64,000 nt of DNA. It comes from Anniella stebbinsi (Eukaryota > Chordata > Lepidosauria > Squamata > Anniellidae). The notes beneath the pieces are model-generated. The model was not told the DNA's origin and searched no databases. It worked only from the letters and a program-made list of their open reading frames with translations. Both the position numbers and the translations under genes were made by a program. The DNA is taken from assembly GCA_029215795.1 (NCBI GenBank), contig JARDYH010000002.1, forward strand, positions 291,989,973 to 292,053,972. Direction: 5' to 3'. Of this stretch, positions 43,239 to 55,700 are shown piece by piece (the stretch's first letter is position 1; each line of letters starts with the position of its first letter).

Positions 43239-45197
43239 CCAGTGTGATTTTCTGTGATTTCTTCATTTTTCTTCTCCGCTCTCTCTCTCTCTCTCTCTGT
43301 CTGACCTCCTCCATTGCTGGGGGCACTTGTGTTTGCTCACTTGCTCCTGCTAGTGTTATAGAGCACAAAATGGACTGAACAAATTCTCTTTGAAATTGTA
43401 TGCTGTGCCTGCATGTTATATGCAAGATTTTATTGTGAATAAAGCTATTTTAGCCTTTACCAAAGAAGAGTGTGGTTATCTGTTATTCCAAGATAGCCTT
43501 GTGTGCATGTGGGACTGGTAAATGCTCGTTCTGCTCTGCCTTTTCTGTTTTTTTCTCTGCTAATTACCTTTCAAATAGAAGGCATCATTACCAAAAAATC
43601 CCATCAACTTCATATCCAGGAGATGTACTTTAGCTAGGTCCAGTACATAAGAGCTCAGACTTCTTCTAACTTTCATTGGAGCTTGTCAGCTTTTTTCTAG
43701 CCAAACCGGATATCATTCCCAGCTACCTGCTGGGCTGACCACTGCTGTCACCGGGGTCCTATAGGGCCAGTCTGGTTTTACAAGTGAATTTTCACCTGAG
43801 GCAAACACAGGACAGCTTTTTGTGCAAAAGGGGAACCTCTCCCTTTGGGATGTTTCCTTTTGCACAGGAAAGGGTTTTGAGCTTGGGGATGACATTCTAA
43901 ATTTCGAACGGGGTAGACATTATTGTTGGAAGGTTTAGGTTCCCAAGGAGCTTGGTCAGCAGTGCCAACTCAAGGTTTCTGAGGACACTTAGGCAAGATA
44001 TCTTCAACGGGGCCCCTCCCTTGGTAAATCTACCTTCTCGCTGCCATTCTCACCCGCTGCTATTGCTCCTCATCTTCTTTCTCACACCATTGCTACCGCT
44101 TGCTTACTTGACAAGCCAAGAGCCAGTGTGCAAGTAGGCAGTGACATTTACTCCTCCTCCTTTTCTCCACCGCCATTGTCTGTGCCAGATTGAGAAGCAG
44201 CTGAACAAGCAAATTGCTGTGGTGAAGAAGAGGAGCAACTTCAGGGGGATTCTTGTTCGTGGGCTATGCTGGGGTATCAGCCCATAGCAGGTGCCCAGCC
44301 ATTCCTACCCTTGACAACAACCAGCCTTGATGGCCAGGGAATACTTGGATTAACAGTCCAAAGAAGCTTACTCTAGAATGCATCCATGAAACGATTCATA
44401 TTTCTAGATCAGAAACAGCATTGTTGTTTTATCGTATACTGAACACATTTATTTCTCTCTTAATATATACACATACATAGGTATAATTTTAATGAATTCA
44501 GTACAGAGCTGCCTTTATAGAACTTTACCAAAGGTAAATATGGTGGCTAAAAGCATAGTACAATATAATAACAATGTAAAAAGGAGCCAACAAATATCAG
44601 CATGAATTATGAACACCTATGAGCTACATATTTAAGGTATTCAATCAGAGCTCTGATCCTGTGCACTGATAACAAGAAATATAAAATGAAAACAAGAGAA
44701 CCTGTGTGTGCCACTGTGTGCAAGGATCACAACTCAGGTGAGTGATTTTTACCAGCACTGTCAAGACCAGGGCCTACACATGGCTGACACCTTAATAGTG
44801 GACTGGTCAGGCATGTATGGACATGGCAGTTTGACCAATATTATGCAAGAACAATAATTTCGTCAGATGAACTTTGTCATCATTTTGGATCAGGCATGCT
44901 ATGGGATTTTATTCAGTCTTTAAGTTCCTTGATATTGTAGATGCATGAACATTTAAAAATAATTATTTGTTGGAACTGTAATTCCATATGTCTACTGAGT
45001 TCCATTGGAATAAAGGCCAGAACTGAGCCAAGATGTGCGGCAGCAATATCTACATTCAGCACTAAAGGCATCAAGTTGATGAGTTCCAAAGTATTGAGCA
45101 CCTGCTACTTCCTGACATGTCAATAGCACCTGTAGGTACTAACAATAACAAATACAACAGTTTGTGAAACCCATATTGGTCATTAAAGCTAACCAAG

Positions 45198-45272
45198 GCT
45201 GCAATCCTATGCACATGTACATGAGAATTAGTCTCACTGATATCAATGGGACTTACTTCAGAGATTGGGCTA
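45198..45272. repeat. Family G short TIR element
   Basis: GGCTGCAATCCTATGCACATG … ATCAATGGGACTTACTTCAG; the right end is eroded. Confidence 0.6.
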
Positions 45273-45599
45273 CAAGCATGTCAAAACAAATTGTGCTGTA
45301 AGCAGTACTGTCAAAATAGTTCAAGCCCAATTCTGTTGTCAATGTGGTCAAATATAAATGCTCTTATTAATTCCACAGTGGGTTGAATCAAGCTGATGGT
45401 TCTTCTCACGCACTCTTTTCAGCACTGTATCACTGAAGTTTAAGGTAAATAGCTCTGCACTATAAAATATTTCAATAGTTCTTCAATTGGGAAAATGTCT
45501 TAGTAGAATTCGGTGAACTAAAACATACATATGTATAAGTGTCATTGATTTCAATTAAATGCTTGATGAAGGGTGAGGGTCTGAAGCCCTAATGTTCTG

Positions 45600-45607
45600 A
45601 TATGTAT
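45600..45607. repeat. Target-site duplication of hAT-type element, left copy
   Basis: ATATGTAT, identical to 46077-46084. Confidence 0.85.
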
Positions 45608-46076
45608 TAGGGCTGTGAACGGACCCCCAATCCGATCTGGATCCGGATCTGTCAGGTCCAGATCGGGCCCGATCTGATCCGACTTGGATCCGATCCGGGT
45701 CCATTCGCAGCACACCCTCCCATTCTCCCCACTCACTCACTCCCCCCCACTTTCCCTGCTGCCTCCTCCGCGTCATCCTCCCTCCTCGCTGTGGGCCGGC
45801 CACTTTCCCGCTTGCGCCCAGCTCGAGAGGGAAAGCAGCCGACCCACAGCGAGGAGGGAGAACGATGTGGAGGACAACGGGGGATGATGCGGAGGAGGCA
45901 GCAGGTAAGCAGGAAGAGTGGGGGGGAGGGAGAGAGAGGGGGGGAGAGTGCAGTGACCGGATCGGATTTTGATCGTGGATCTGATCTGGCCCGATCCGGG
46001 CCTGATCCGATTCAGATCCGGGATCCAGAGGTCTGAATCAGCCCAATCTGCTCCGGATTCGAGATTCACAGCCCTA
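45608..46076. mobile_element. Non-autonomous foldback hAT-type element (469 bp)
   Basis: It begins TAGGGCTGTGAA and ends TTCACAGCCCTA, perfect 12-bp TIRs, and is flanked by an exact 8-bp duplication (ATATGTAT), the length diagnostic of hAT transposases. The arms are built of GATCCG-rich repeats, and the centre has further inverted blocks (CTCCTCGCTGTGGG at about 45781 against CCCACAGCGAGGAG at about 45843). The whole unit can fold into one long hairpin. GC content is far above the surroundings. Open frames here (45551-46069) are by-products of the repeats. Confidence 0.85.
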
Positions 46077-46084
46077 ATATGTAT
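46077..46084. repeat. Target-site duplication of hAT-type element, right copy
   Basis: ATATGTAT. Confidence 0.85.
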
Positions 46085-46530
46085 CAGAATATGTTTGACT
46101 TCTGACTTTGATTCTTGATTTCCGGGTTAATTCATACATTCTGTTTTTAAACACAGATTAAACTGTGTTGAAAAGAAAAACACCTATTAACTTTCTGACA
46201 CACATTTTCCAGAGGCAAAGATGATATTTGCACCCTTTTGACTGCTGTAAAGGATACATGCTTTTTCTGATCTGGATATTAATATTGGCAAAAGTAATTT
46301 GTGAAGTGGCTTTCAAACTAAACTTTGACCGAGATCATCTGATCTATTTTGCCACGGTATCTTTACTGCATAAGCTTAAACTAATACATACAAAACAATA
46401 CATACAAGATCAGTAATTAACTTCTGCGCAAATTTAAACCATTTGAAAATAATCATACCATAAGGCATCCATCAGTTCCTGTCTTCACCTGCAAACATTT
46501 TTATTGCATAGAAAATTTTATGAACAGAAA

Positions 46531-46578
46531 GAAGTCCCAGTGAGTTCAATCTACCCAGGTGAGTATAGGATTGCAGCC
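46531..46578. repeat. Family G short TIR element, right half
   Basis: GAAGTCCCAGTGAGTTCAAT … GTATAGGATTGCAGCC. Confidence 0.6.
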
Positions 46579-46920
46579 TAAGAAGCCTACAGATCAGAAA
46601 CTGTGTCACTGGCTAAACTTGTTTTGGAGTTTCAAACCTAGGGATACTCCTAGAAAAAACAGTACTTTTTTCTTAATCATATTCTTACTGAAATCCACCC
46701 AATGGCACAAAGTTATTCTGAAGTCCTGAATTACCAACATTCAGTGTGCTGTGAAACATGCAGAATAATACCAAAGCTACATGGTATTGTTCTAAGTTGT
46801 ATAATGATGATCTAACTAATGTATCTTTTGGATCACTGGATTGTTTCTTTCTCTTCCAATAAGCCATTAATGTCAAAGAGTTGCTGTTAACAAGGTTCCT
46901 CGTGAAGGATTGTTAGGCTA

Positions 46921-47012
46921 TATTGGCCTTCCACAACTTGTTGCTCTCCATGGCCATGCTGGCTGGGGATTAAGGGTGTTGTAATCTGGAGGGCACCAAT
47001 TTGGAGAAGGAT
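46921..47012. repeat. Family P palindromic repeat, degraded
   Basis: TGGCCATGCTGGCTGGGGAT and TGTAATCTGGAGGGCACC remain. Confidence 0.5.
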
Positions 47013-48092
47013 GGGCTATATCAGGGGAAGCCAACCTTTGAGGCCTGTGGGCACATCTGGAAATGTGAGAAACTGTCCTGGGCAGAACCATAAAATGGCT
47101 GTCATGGGGGTGAGGCCATGGCTAGTCACAAAGGACAAATAACCTGCTCAGAGGCATTCATGGGAAATTAAAATGGCAGCAAGTAGAGGGTCTAACTTTG
47201 CTTTGAAGCAATCCCAGCTGCCAGTAAGAAAATATGAACATATTTTCGGAATAAAAATTGGGAGGAGTGCCTCAATAGGCATAAGCTACAAGGGAGGTGT
47301 CTGGGAGCATATTGTTGCCCATGTGCACTACATTGCTTACCCTGGGCTACATGGTCACATAATCAAATTTCAAATGATTTCACTTAGTAATATTTTCAGA
47401 GACTCCTTATAAGTGTAAAACTATCAAGTTTTTCATACCATGCTACAAAGATTGCTGTTGCCAGCTACGCGTTCCTTTGTTTGCTGGATTAATTGTAGAA
47501 TAAAACCCTGATCATAAGAAATGCTTATGGTTGAATCAATCCATGGGTGGGGCCATGCTATCTAGCCCCACCCCTGACACTCTGCATGCTGGCGTCTTGA
47601 GGCATACAGCGCAAATAGCTGCAGTGAGGAAGCTATTTGCACAAAAGCATCCATGCAATCTGGAACTCTGATTGTGCAGGGTCCTGGATCACATGGATCC
47701 CTTCACTGCAGATGTTCATGCTGGACTCACAGACATCAGGGATGGGGCAAGTGAACATAAGCAACATCAAAGTTGAGGCTAGTTGATGAAGCCCTGTTTC
47801 CACTCTTGTGTTGATTCAACACATGAGCTTTTTATTTTTAAATGAACAGGGCTTAACCCTCTTAACATAAACAAGTGTTTCTTCCAGTGAAAATCAATGG
47901 CTACCATCCCTGCAGGCTTCTGAGGATCAACAGTATAAAGTCATTTGCTGATCATCCAAATCCTCCTGTAGCATTTTCTTTACTTAGAAGCATGAACTAA
48001 CTCAATTTCAATGAGTATGTCTACTTTCCTCGCCACCCTCTCATACCAACATCCTCAACTTCCACTGATTTTGAGGATATAATGCAGCTCCC

Positions 48093-48222
48093 ACCAATCT
48101 GGTGCCTTCCAGATATTCTGGACTTCAACATCCAGCATTCCTGACTATTGGCCATGCTGACTGTGCCTGATGGGAATTAGAAGTCCAAAACATCGGGAGG
48201 GCACTAGGTAGGGGAAAGCTGA
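48093..48222. repeat. Family P palindromic repeat
   Basis: TTCCAGATATTCTGGACTTC at the left; GAAGTCCAAAACATCGGG-like right arm. Confidence 0.65.
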
Positions 48223-48345
48223 TATAATGTGTTATGTTCACAGAAGTGTTTCATCTGCCACCGCCCCCCTCCCCCAAATTGAAAAAAAACAGTCTTAAGC
48301 TCAGGTTTAACAGATTCTTCTCTATCCTTCTTCCCAGGTAAAATT

Positions 48346-48551
48346 TCATTCCAGGTTAAAAAACAGGTGCCATAGGACTGCGGACAAAAGGAGGGAGAAG
48401 TAGCTGGTAGAGAGAATGTTTCTTGAACTCAGACCTTTGGCATTGCAGTTATTTGAATAACAGCAGTGAACGCTCACTCCGGGTGCTCGTGAACCTTCTC
48501 TCCGTGCCCGCTCACAGAATGATTTATACGAACAGGACTTCATAATGCCAC
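48346..48551 (-). CDS. LY6-type gene exon 3 (206 nt)
   Basis: Acceptor TCTGCATCTATTCTAG. It encodes GIMKSCSYKSFCERARREG, then SRAPGVSVHCCYSNNCNAKG, and the hydrophobic tail to the stop at 48348-48346. Confidence 0.88.
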
Positions 48552-50478
48552 CTAGAATAGATGCAGAGAAAATCCAAAACATATTACGCCATCCATGATT
48601 ATCGGCTTCTTTATCTTATTAACTTGGGACATCTAGGCTTGTTCCTCAAACCGCTTACCCTTGGCAAAGTCATGGCCATTCTAAGAAATAATTCATATTG
48701 ACTTGGCTTCATGGAAACACTGTACTCTTCCTCTTGTATTTTTTTTATTGTAAATAAACCACTGATTTTTAGCTACATATCCACAAGCCTAGTGCAAATA
48801 TATTTTCTCTTTATTTAGATTCCATCTAGAAAAAAAAATGTAGACTTTATATACTATGGTACATTTAGCATTTGGCTGCTTGTAGAAAAATCACTCCAAC
48901 TTCTAAGTGGACTTTTCAGGACATGACATTTACCCACAATTTGTTGAGAACACAATAGTGTTTTTTTCCCAAATAAGAGAATGGAAGCCACGCAACATGC
49001 CCAGAATTTTAAAGCACCTAGATTAAAGTTGCCCCTAAAATTGGAGAGCGTTTTGTTTTGTTCTTGTATTTGTAGGCAACTGAAAGCTCCATGACGATGT
49101 ACAACTGCCTGTGCTAAAGGGAATGGAAATGTAATCTATTAACAATGCTAAAGATAAAATGTGGAATGATTTCTTTCTTCTATATTTTATGATCCAAGGA
49201 TGCAATCCTGTGAATGTTTAGATAGAAAAGGTCCTAAAACTCCCAGCATGCCCCACAACTTCCAGCATGCCCCAGCCAGTATGGAGCATTTTGTAGCTGA
49301 CTTTTTTCTGTCTAAACATGCTTAAGATTGTGCCCTAAATTGGTTTCCACCCCGTCACTGTCTTGGTAACAAGGCTTCTACTGCTTGAAATTAATCAGCT
49401 TGATACTTTGGACTTACCACCATTATATTACCACTTACTTGACTGTCCCCTTATGATTGCGCAGGCATCAGAGTGTCCAGGACATTGTTCTGATCCTTGT
49501 CTGTTACATTCTTCATTGTTTGTACCTACACATGTATAGCATTGCAGTGCTTCACCTGTCATTAGTTAAAAATAGTTGAAGATTTGATTTGCAAAGAATG
49601 ACTAAAAATCAATGATTTCATCTTTATGAGGAGGGAAATTTTAATTACATTGCATGCAGACTTTGCCAAAGGATTGTGGAAAATCCAGTGAAGAACAATT
49701 TTGTCCGGTTTACGTCATATAAAAGTGTATGTGGGAAAGCAGATCCCATCCAGAAACATAGTCACTTAGTTTATATTTACTCTGCATGTAAGAGCACTAG
49801 TAATGATCTTGACATATTATTTCCATTTTGTCTCTCAATTAAAATGAGATCTTGCAGGAACCCCTGAAATAGTAACATATAGTTTTTTTTTCTTTTTCTC
49901 ATTAGAATGTTGTCAGCCAGGAAGAAAGAAAAAACACTCATTCCTAATCCTGTAAATTTCTAAATTTCAGCAGGATGCTGGGACTTTCCGTCTCCCATGT
50001 TTGTAAATCTGAATTTTGAGTATGAAAAAATATTCACCATCTATGGAGACAAATTTGCAAATTGTGCAGGTTTCAAGCTTCACTCAGGGATGGTGGTTGG
50101 TTGTTGGTTTTGGCTGCAATTAAGCAATAGGAACATTCCTCTAAAAAGTTGGTTTTAATATGCACTTAAAACATAATTTAAGAAACCCCGCTAAGGCTAT
50201 ATAAATCCTAAAGATGTAACAAAAGGCCCCCGTGGAATGTACATTAAAGAACTGACCAATCTAGCAAATAATCTTAAATTATGCTAAAACTAATATTGGT
50301 GAATCCCCATCAAACATTTCTGTAGTTCATGAAACCCATGGAATAATGCAAACCTAAAAAGATAAATGCTAACTATGTGAAGTATGCTAAAACAAAGAAA
50401 AAGAATGGAGTGAATTTACTTACTTTGGATGGTGAAAAGAAAGCTGAGAAGAACCAAGCTAGAGAATGGCTTCATCAT
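48346..50478 (-). CDS. LY6/uPAR-type three-finger protein, GPI-anchored (three exons)
   Basis: Exons 50478-50424, 49555-49439 and 48551-48346 join in phase (1, then 1) into a protein of about 125 residues ending at TAA. Residues 1-18 (MMKPFSSLVLLSFLFTIQ) form a signal peptide. The mature start SEALQCYTCVG is the LY6 signature LxCYxC. Ten cysteines follow the LY6/uPAR order and end with CCYSNNCN, the CC-x(4)-CN hallmark. The tail (NAKGLSSRN, then STSYFSLLLSAVLWHLFF) fits a GPI-attachment signal. Such proteins sit on the outer cell surface and modulate receptors, proteases or complement; the ligand here is unknown. The exon layout (signal peptide / first two fingers / third finger plus tail) is the standard LY6 one. 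The paralogue cannot be named. It is a cell-surface type, not evidently a secreted toxin, because of the GPI tail. Confidence 0.88.
49439..49555 (-). CDS. LY6-type gene exon 2 (117 nt)
   Basis: Acceptor AACTAATGACAG, donor GTAAGTGG. It encodes EALQCYTCVGTNNEECNRQG and SEQCPGHSDACAIIRGQS with five cysteines. Confidence 0.88.
50424..50478 (-). CDS. LY6-type gene exon 1, coding part (55 nt)
   Basis: Two adjacent ATG codons (50478 and 50475); the first is taken. It encodes the signal peptide and ends A|GTAAGTAAA. Confidence 0.85.
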
Positions 50479-50921
50479 GGAGAGCCAAGAAATGTATCAT
50501 TAGACAAAGCAACTGTTTGTCATTAAAGCTCTAATGCTTATTCAGCATAGCTAATCCTCTATAGAGGATGATGTAGAGGATAAGGAGGTGTGTAGAATGC
50601 TACTTATCTAGCTTTTTCTGGCTATCCTTCCAGTCAGATGTACTACACCATCTCTACAGCCTTCTCAAGAAATAGTTTTAATAATCATTTAGAAGAAAAT
50701 GTTTTATGTCTTAATAAATAAACAAATAAATTATCAGAAACCATTTGATACAAAAGCCATCTTATGGGAGTAGAGGTAGACTCAAGTATTTCAGATTAAG
50801 CACATGGGCCTTAATCCTTCAAAGTGCTATGTGCTTAAACCTCATTTCAGCAGGATCTCCCCACATGCGTACAGTCAGATACTTAGTTGTTAATTTTGTT
50901 TGTTTGTTTTGGAAGCCTTGC

Positions 50922-50960
<39 letters not shown>
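50922..50960. repeat. (TAA)n microsatellite
   Basis: About 13 TAA units. Confidence 0.95.
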
Positions 50961-50962
<2 letters not shown>

Positions 50963-51458
50963 TATTTTATGTAGTCATGTTTTATTATTATGTTTTATAT
51001 TGTTGAAATTAATAAAAATTATATATAAAAAAAAAAAACAAGCAGGGCAACCCCAAATTTTAAAGGTCAGCATGTACTTTATTGCTTTCTTTAAAAGAAG
51101 CTGAAGGGTTCAACGTCTATCTTCTTTGTCTCATGAAGAATTAATTACTCTTTGCATTCCATGGCCCATCTTTCCACCAAGAAAATGGCATTCAAGGCAA
51201 CTAACAATAATACGCACCAAAGTTTAAAATAAAACTTGATTAAATACATTGAAAACACAATTTGTAAAAGCATTTAAAACATCCAAGTTTGAAGTACTAC
51301 ACATTTACCACAAAAAAACCCACAGCTATTAAAGAGGGAGACTATTTCACATGCCTTTCATGCATCCTGTTGGGTACTATAATGCAGAGCTGGGACCAAC
51401 AGAAGCAATCAAATTACCTGTCCATTCAGACTGGGACAGCACTATTCATAATGGTGGA

Positions 51459-51569
51459 CAAATGTTGGACTACAAATCCTATCATTCCTCATCATTGGTT
51501 ATGTTGGCTAGAGCTGACAGGAGTGGCCGACCAATATCACCTGGAGGGACACAAGTGGCTCACCCTTCC
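51459..51569. repeat. Family P palindromic repeat
   Basis: AAATGTTGGACTACAAATCC … ATCACCTGGAGGGACACAAG. Confidence 0.6.
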
Positions 51570-52200
51570 TATACACTGTATAGATTGAAGCATCTCTCAT
51601 CAAAACTGGCGTATTGGAACAGTATTTCCTGATCATCAAAATCAAAGTCATCTAGCTGTACTTTGAGAAACAGAGCCCTTGTGTGTAGTGGCAACGGTTT
51701 TGAACTTGGACAGGGAATACTCAGGTTCCAAAGCCCACTCATCTTTGAAGCTCACCACCATAATAATTACCCACAGGAGCTGTAGGGGAATGTAGTGACC
51801 TTTACAGAAATAGTAGCCTCATTTGTGAAAATAGGGGATTAGCGTGGCGGAACAGTACCTAAATTATAACTGTCACAATTATGAAGTTGATTGTGAAAAT
51901 GCCCTTACAGACCCTAGAAGGCAAATTACTAATAAGAGAAGACAAACTTTAGATATTATTATATCAGTGACTAATTGGCAAGGCACAGAAGACACAGGGC
52001 TAGCGATACATTTACTACTTCGTGGCCAGAGGTTGGTGAGGTTCCTTTCTGGAACAAAATTCCATCTCTTGAAGTTATGATGGGCTTTCATGGCACATTA
52101 AGCAGGTGGCACCATTCCAACACAGGTCTAGAATTTAATGTAAAACATTCACCAAAGTAACAAAATGAAGCAGTACTTATTTCTGAGCTGGAAGGAATCA

Positions 52201-52678
52201 TTTATTTACAATAAAGAATTGAAGATGCAAACACATTAATTTTTTAAGTTTTCATTTTATTTTACAAATCAGCAAATGCAGATCAAATTTACACTCCTTA
52301 AGGCAAGAGTCCCCATGCAAGTAATACACATTTATATTAAATCCAAAAAAAGACATCCAACATGGGAACTCATGTACAAAGGGAAGGCTAGGATGAGCAA
52401 CTGTAATTTATTAAAGAACTTGACAAATCTCCCTGATACAGGAACTTTTGAGATCAACTTGCTATGAAATATACTAGGAAAAAAATTGCAAACAATAGCA
52501 AGGAATTCTGATAGTCTTCTTAGTACTGCATACAATCAAATCAACATTATCAAGAAAGAAAAATACAGTAGTGCATACAAAAAAGTGAAAATAGATCCTG
52601 TTCACATCAAAGTGTGGACGTCAGTGTGCCAATGGTCATATTGCACTCAAGGTTGAAATCCAGGATTTTGGTTAAAAG
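52201..52678 (-). promoter_or_regulatory. TACC2: Probable TACC2 3' UTR with polyadenylation signal
   Basis: The minus-strand sequence after the TACC2 stop stays non-coding for about 470 nt and reaches AATAAA at 52206-52201. Another A/T-rich candidate signal lies near 52258. The end point is inferred from the signal only. Confidence 0.5.
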
Positions 52679-52744
52679 TTAGCTTTTCCCCATTTTGGCA
52701 ATCAGTTCATCACAAATCTTTGTCAATTCTTCTATTTCTTTATT
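52679..52744 (-). CDS. TACC2: TACC2 terminal exon (66 nt coding)
   Basis: Acceptor TTCTTTTTTAG. It encodes [20 protein letters not shown], Ser and the stop. Confidence 0.95.
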   Translation of the reverse strand, partial: NKEIEELTKICDELIAKMGKS

Positions 52745-55700
52745 CTAAAAAAGAATACATGGCAAAGAAGATAAAACATTTGTTAGTGTAAATCTGTACT
52801 TACATTTTGAGTAGGTATCATTTTCCTGCATCCCTTTTAGGTGATAATGCAACAAGGAGTTTAAAAAAAGAGTAACAGCTTGAGTTACTGTTAGCATTGG
52901 GAGCATAGTTCCATCTGCTTGTAGTGGTGCTAGAACCCAACTTTAGTTCCAATACTGAAGCAGTAGCAGCTATCAGTGGTACCAATATGACTCTTCAGCC
53001 CTCCAAGGGACTTTATGTTGATCTGACAGGTGTGGGTCCATTCAGCATCCACCATAATTTTATGCCACCGTAGAGAACACAGCCTGTAGCTTTATCAGAT
53101 TTTATACAAAGGAATAATACCACAAGTTTCTAACCAGTGATTAACTTTGCTCAGCTGTCTCTAGAATATGAGATCCACGCAGAGTACCTATTTTGAAAAA
53201 GTTATATACTATGGGTTGGATCCTGACTTACTCATGGGATGTGAAAGCAATAGGATGTAAAAGTTTATTTCAATGGTTCTATAATCTAAGCATGACAAAG
53301 TCTGGATCCAACCCTGTCTATGTTATCCAGCTACCATGGTCACTGCATAGAACAGCTACCACAGAGAAGCTATTACGGTCAATTTCCACATGGTATACAT
53401 AACACGCACACCATGTTTCATATGAAACCAGGAGATGGTAACCACTAACATGGTGTTTCAGGGTGTCCTGTGTCCTATTGAATTATGTGATGCAGGCATT
53501 CATGGTACATTTGACAGTTTACAGAGAAGCCTGATAAGCTCAACATTGTGTGTTTTATAATCCAACTAACTGTAAATTTCATTCAGGTCTCACTGTTGAC
53601 CTCATCGTTCAAATGGTCAATCCCTGACTGCACTTATGGTACTTATGCTGGAGTACTCTTGACTCTTGAATCACAAGGTGTGACTTAACTTTACTTCAAA
53701 AATAGATATCCAGTCAAGGAATGAAACAGAATTCTCCTATTCTGCATTTGTTTAGGCAGGTAGCAAGCTGCCAAGTCTGACACAGGATTCACAGATACCA
53801 AACACAATACTCCCTTATAAAAGCAGATTTATAGATCATTTCACTGCAAGTTACTTTTTGTTCCAGTGTTCTTTCCAACGCATCCACTTTCAGCTGCTCT
53901 TTACGGAGACTGGCTTGGTAAGCTACTTGTTCTTGCTGAGCCTTGCCACGAACTTGTGCAATTTCAGCATTGGCTCTGTGGAAATAAAGGTTGCTAGAGT
54001 AACTGCCAAAGGGAGTTTGCCTTGCTTTTGGTGCCTACATTAAGTCATGTGGAGGAGTGCTGGTGGGACAATTTGCCTGCTTGAAGCATGCCTTGGAAAA
54101 GTTGGACTTGAGAACTACATGCTGCTAGAAGACAACATTTCACCCACAACATTTGTAATTTAAAAAAATGCTTGCATTAATTGTGATTCAAGACACAATC
54201 CTGATTTGAAATTCATTATAAAGAGGGACTGTGGCTAGATCATGTTTCCACACTCATACCACGTAAATACAAAATTTGGTGTTGGATGTAGAATTGAGCC
54301 TTCACAGGATCATCAGAGTTAATTTAAAAAAAAACAGGTTTTGAGGCTGTGAAAATAGTCCTTCCAAGCATATAGACCAGGGGTGGGGGAAAGTATGGTA
54401 CTGCAACGCCCAACATCCCTCATCATTGGCAATGCTAGCTAGGGCTGATGGGAGCTGCAGCCCAACATCTAGAGGGCCACATTTTCCCTGTCCTTGATGT
54501 AGGCAATGCTGGTGACCCCTTAGATGGAGAGAAGAGGCAAGGAGGGCTGAGCAGGGTATCTAGGGATTCAGTGGTCTATGCTGCTCTTTGCCCATGACTA
54601 GCAAAATAAATCATGCAAAACAGACAAATATAAGCAAATTAGCTTAATGGGAAGAGTTTATACAGGTCGTACAACCTGTTGTCTGAGGAGTCTCTGATAG
54701 CAACAAAAACTAAAGAATTAAGACTAAAGCCTTCAGCTGAAACTCCAGGATCTGTTCCATCCACTGGTAAAATACCTGTCCAGTTTTTCCTCTGCATGAA
54801 TTTTGAGGGCTTGGTATCTTTGCTCTTCTTTCTTTACTCGCGATAAATATTCTTGTGCACATTTCTTTAATACTTCTTCATTCTTAACAGAAAGAATACG
54901 GAGAGTTAATGGAAGAGCCATGAGTGAGTTTACAGCATTTTGGTATTTCCTGATCAAATTCAGCCTGTGGTTTCAAATGACATATCACTGTCCCAAAAGC
55001 ACAGAAAACAGATAGTTCAACTAGAGTTCATTTTATGGTTAACACAACAGATTTAAGTTGCAGTGCAGTCTATGTATTCCTTCCTTCCTTCCTTTTTTTT
55101 TTTTTACAAAGCTACTTTCTGCAGAAATTACTTCAGAACTTAAGCATGTACATCCACACATTCTTCTGTGATTGGTTAGAAAACTAATTGAATGGATAAA
55201 AATCCTAGTTAAGAGAGTTGTTTTCAGTCATAAAGAAGATCTTTTTCAGAGAAATTTCTTTTGTTTCAGAAAGAATAGCCCAAAAATGGTTTCAGATCCA
55301 ACTCCAGTTGGAGATGGAGTGTGCGAGTTGCCCAACTAACGAGCAAGCCTAACCCAGCATCTTTTATACAGGCCAGGGATTATCTGACCTGTATATTACA
55401 TAACCCCGGGGCAGGCAACCTTTTGGGGCCTGTGGGCACATTTGGTACTTTTAAGAGTCCTAACCCATTCTGGTTTTTTGTTGTAAGGAGGTTGCCTTGA
55501 CTGGCCTCACTACAGTTAACTAAATTGATTAGAGCTGGGTAGTAGCACATAGGATTAATCCCACTCTGACATCCCCCAGGTTACCAGGTCAAAGCCTTCT
55601 GCAAGTCACAATCCAGATAAATGGGCCACATGTGGTTATACCTCCAGGTGTTTCATAAATAAAAAACATTTTGGTCAATAAGAAAGCCTGAGCATTGATA

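Larger units (their letters stand above)
38444..48345. other. Intergenic region between BTBD16 and the LY6-type gene
   Basis: No host exon was supported on either strand. It holds two family P copies, a tRNA-derived SINE, a family N TIR element, a hAT-type foldback element and family G elements, listed separately. Minus-strand frames at 39278-39652 and 39737-40003 look protein-like but are broken and unassigned. GA/CT and CT/C tracts occur at 42490-42520 and 43278-43298. Confidence 0.5.
50479..52195. other. Between the LY6-type gene and the TACC2 3' end: repeats only
   Basis: The promoter of the LY6-type gene should lie just above 50478, but no TATA box is certain. A (TAA)n tract (50922-50960) and a poly(A)-ended LINE-like tail near 51000-51040 are present, then a family P copy (51459-51569). 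No exon supported. Confidence 0.5.

Noticed and set aside
44913..45101. Minus-strand frame VLNVDIAAAHLGSVLAFIP
   Set aside because: Short, no splice sites or family; left unassigned.
45551..46069. Several overlapping Asp/Pro/Arg-rich open frames
   Set aside because: They are by-products of the GATCCG-rich foldback transposon.
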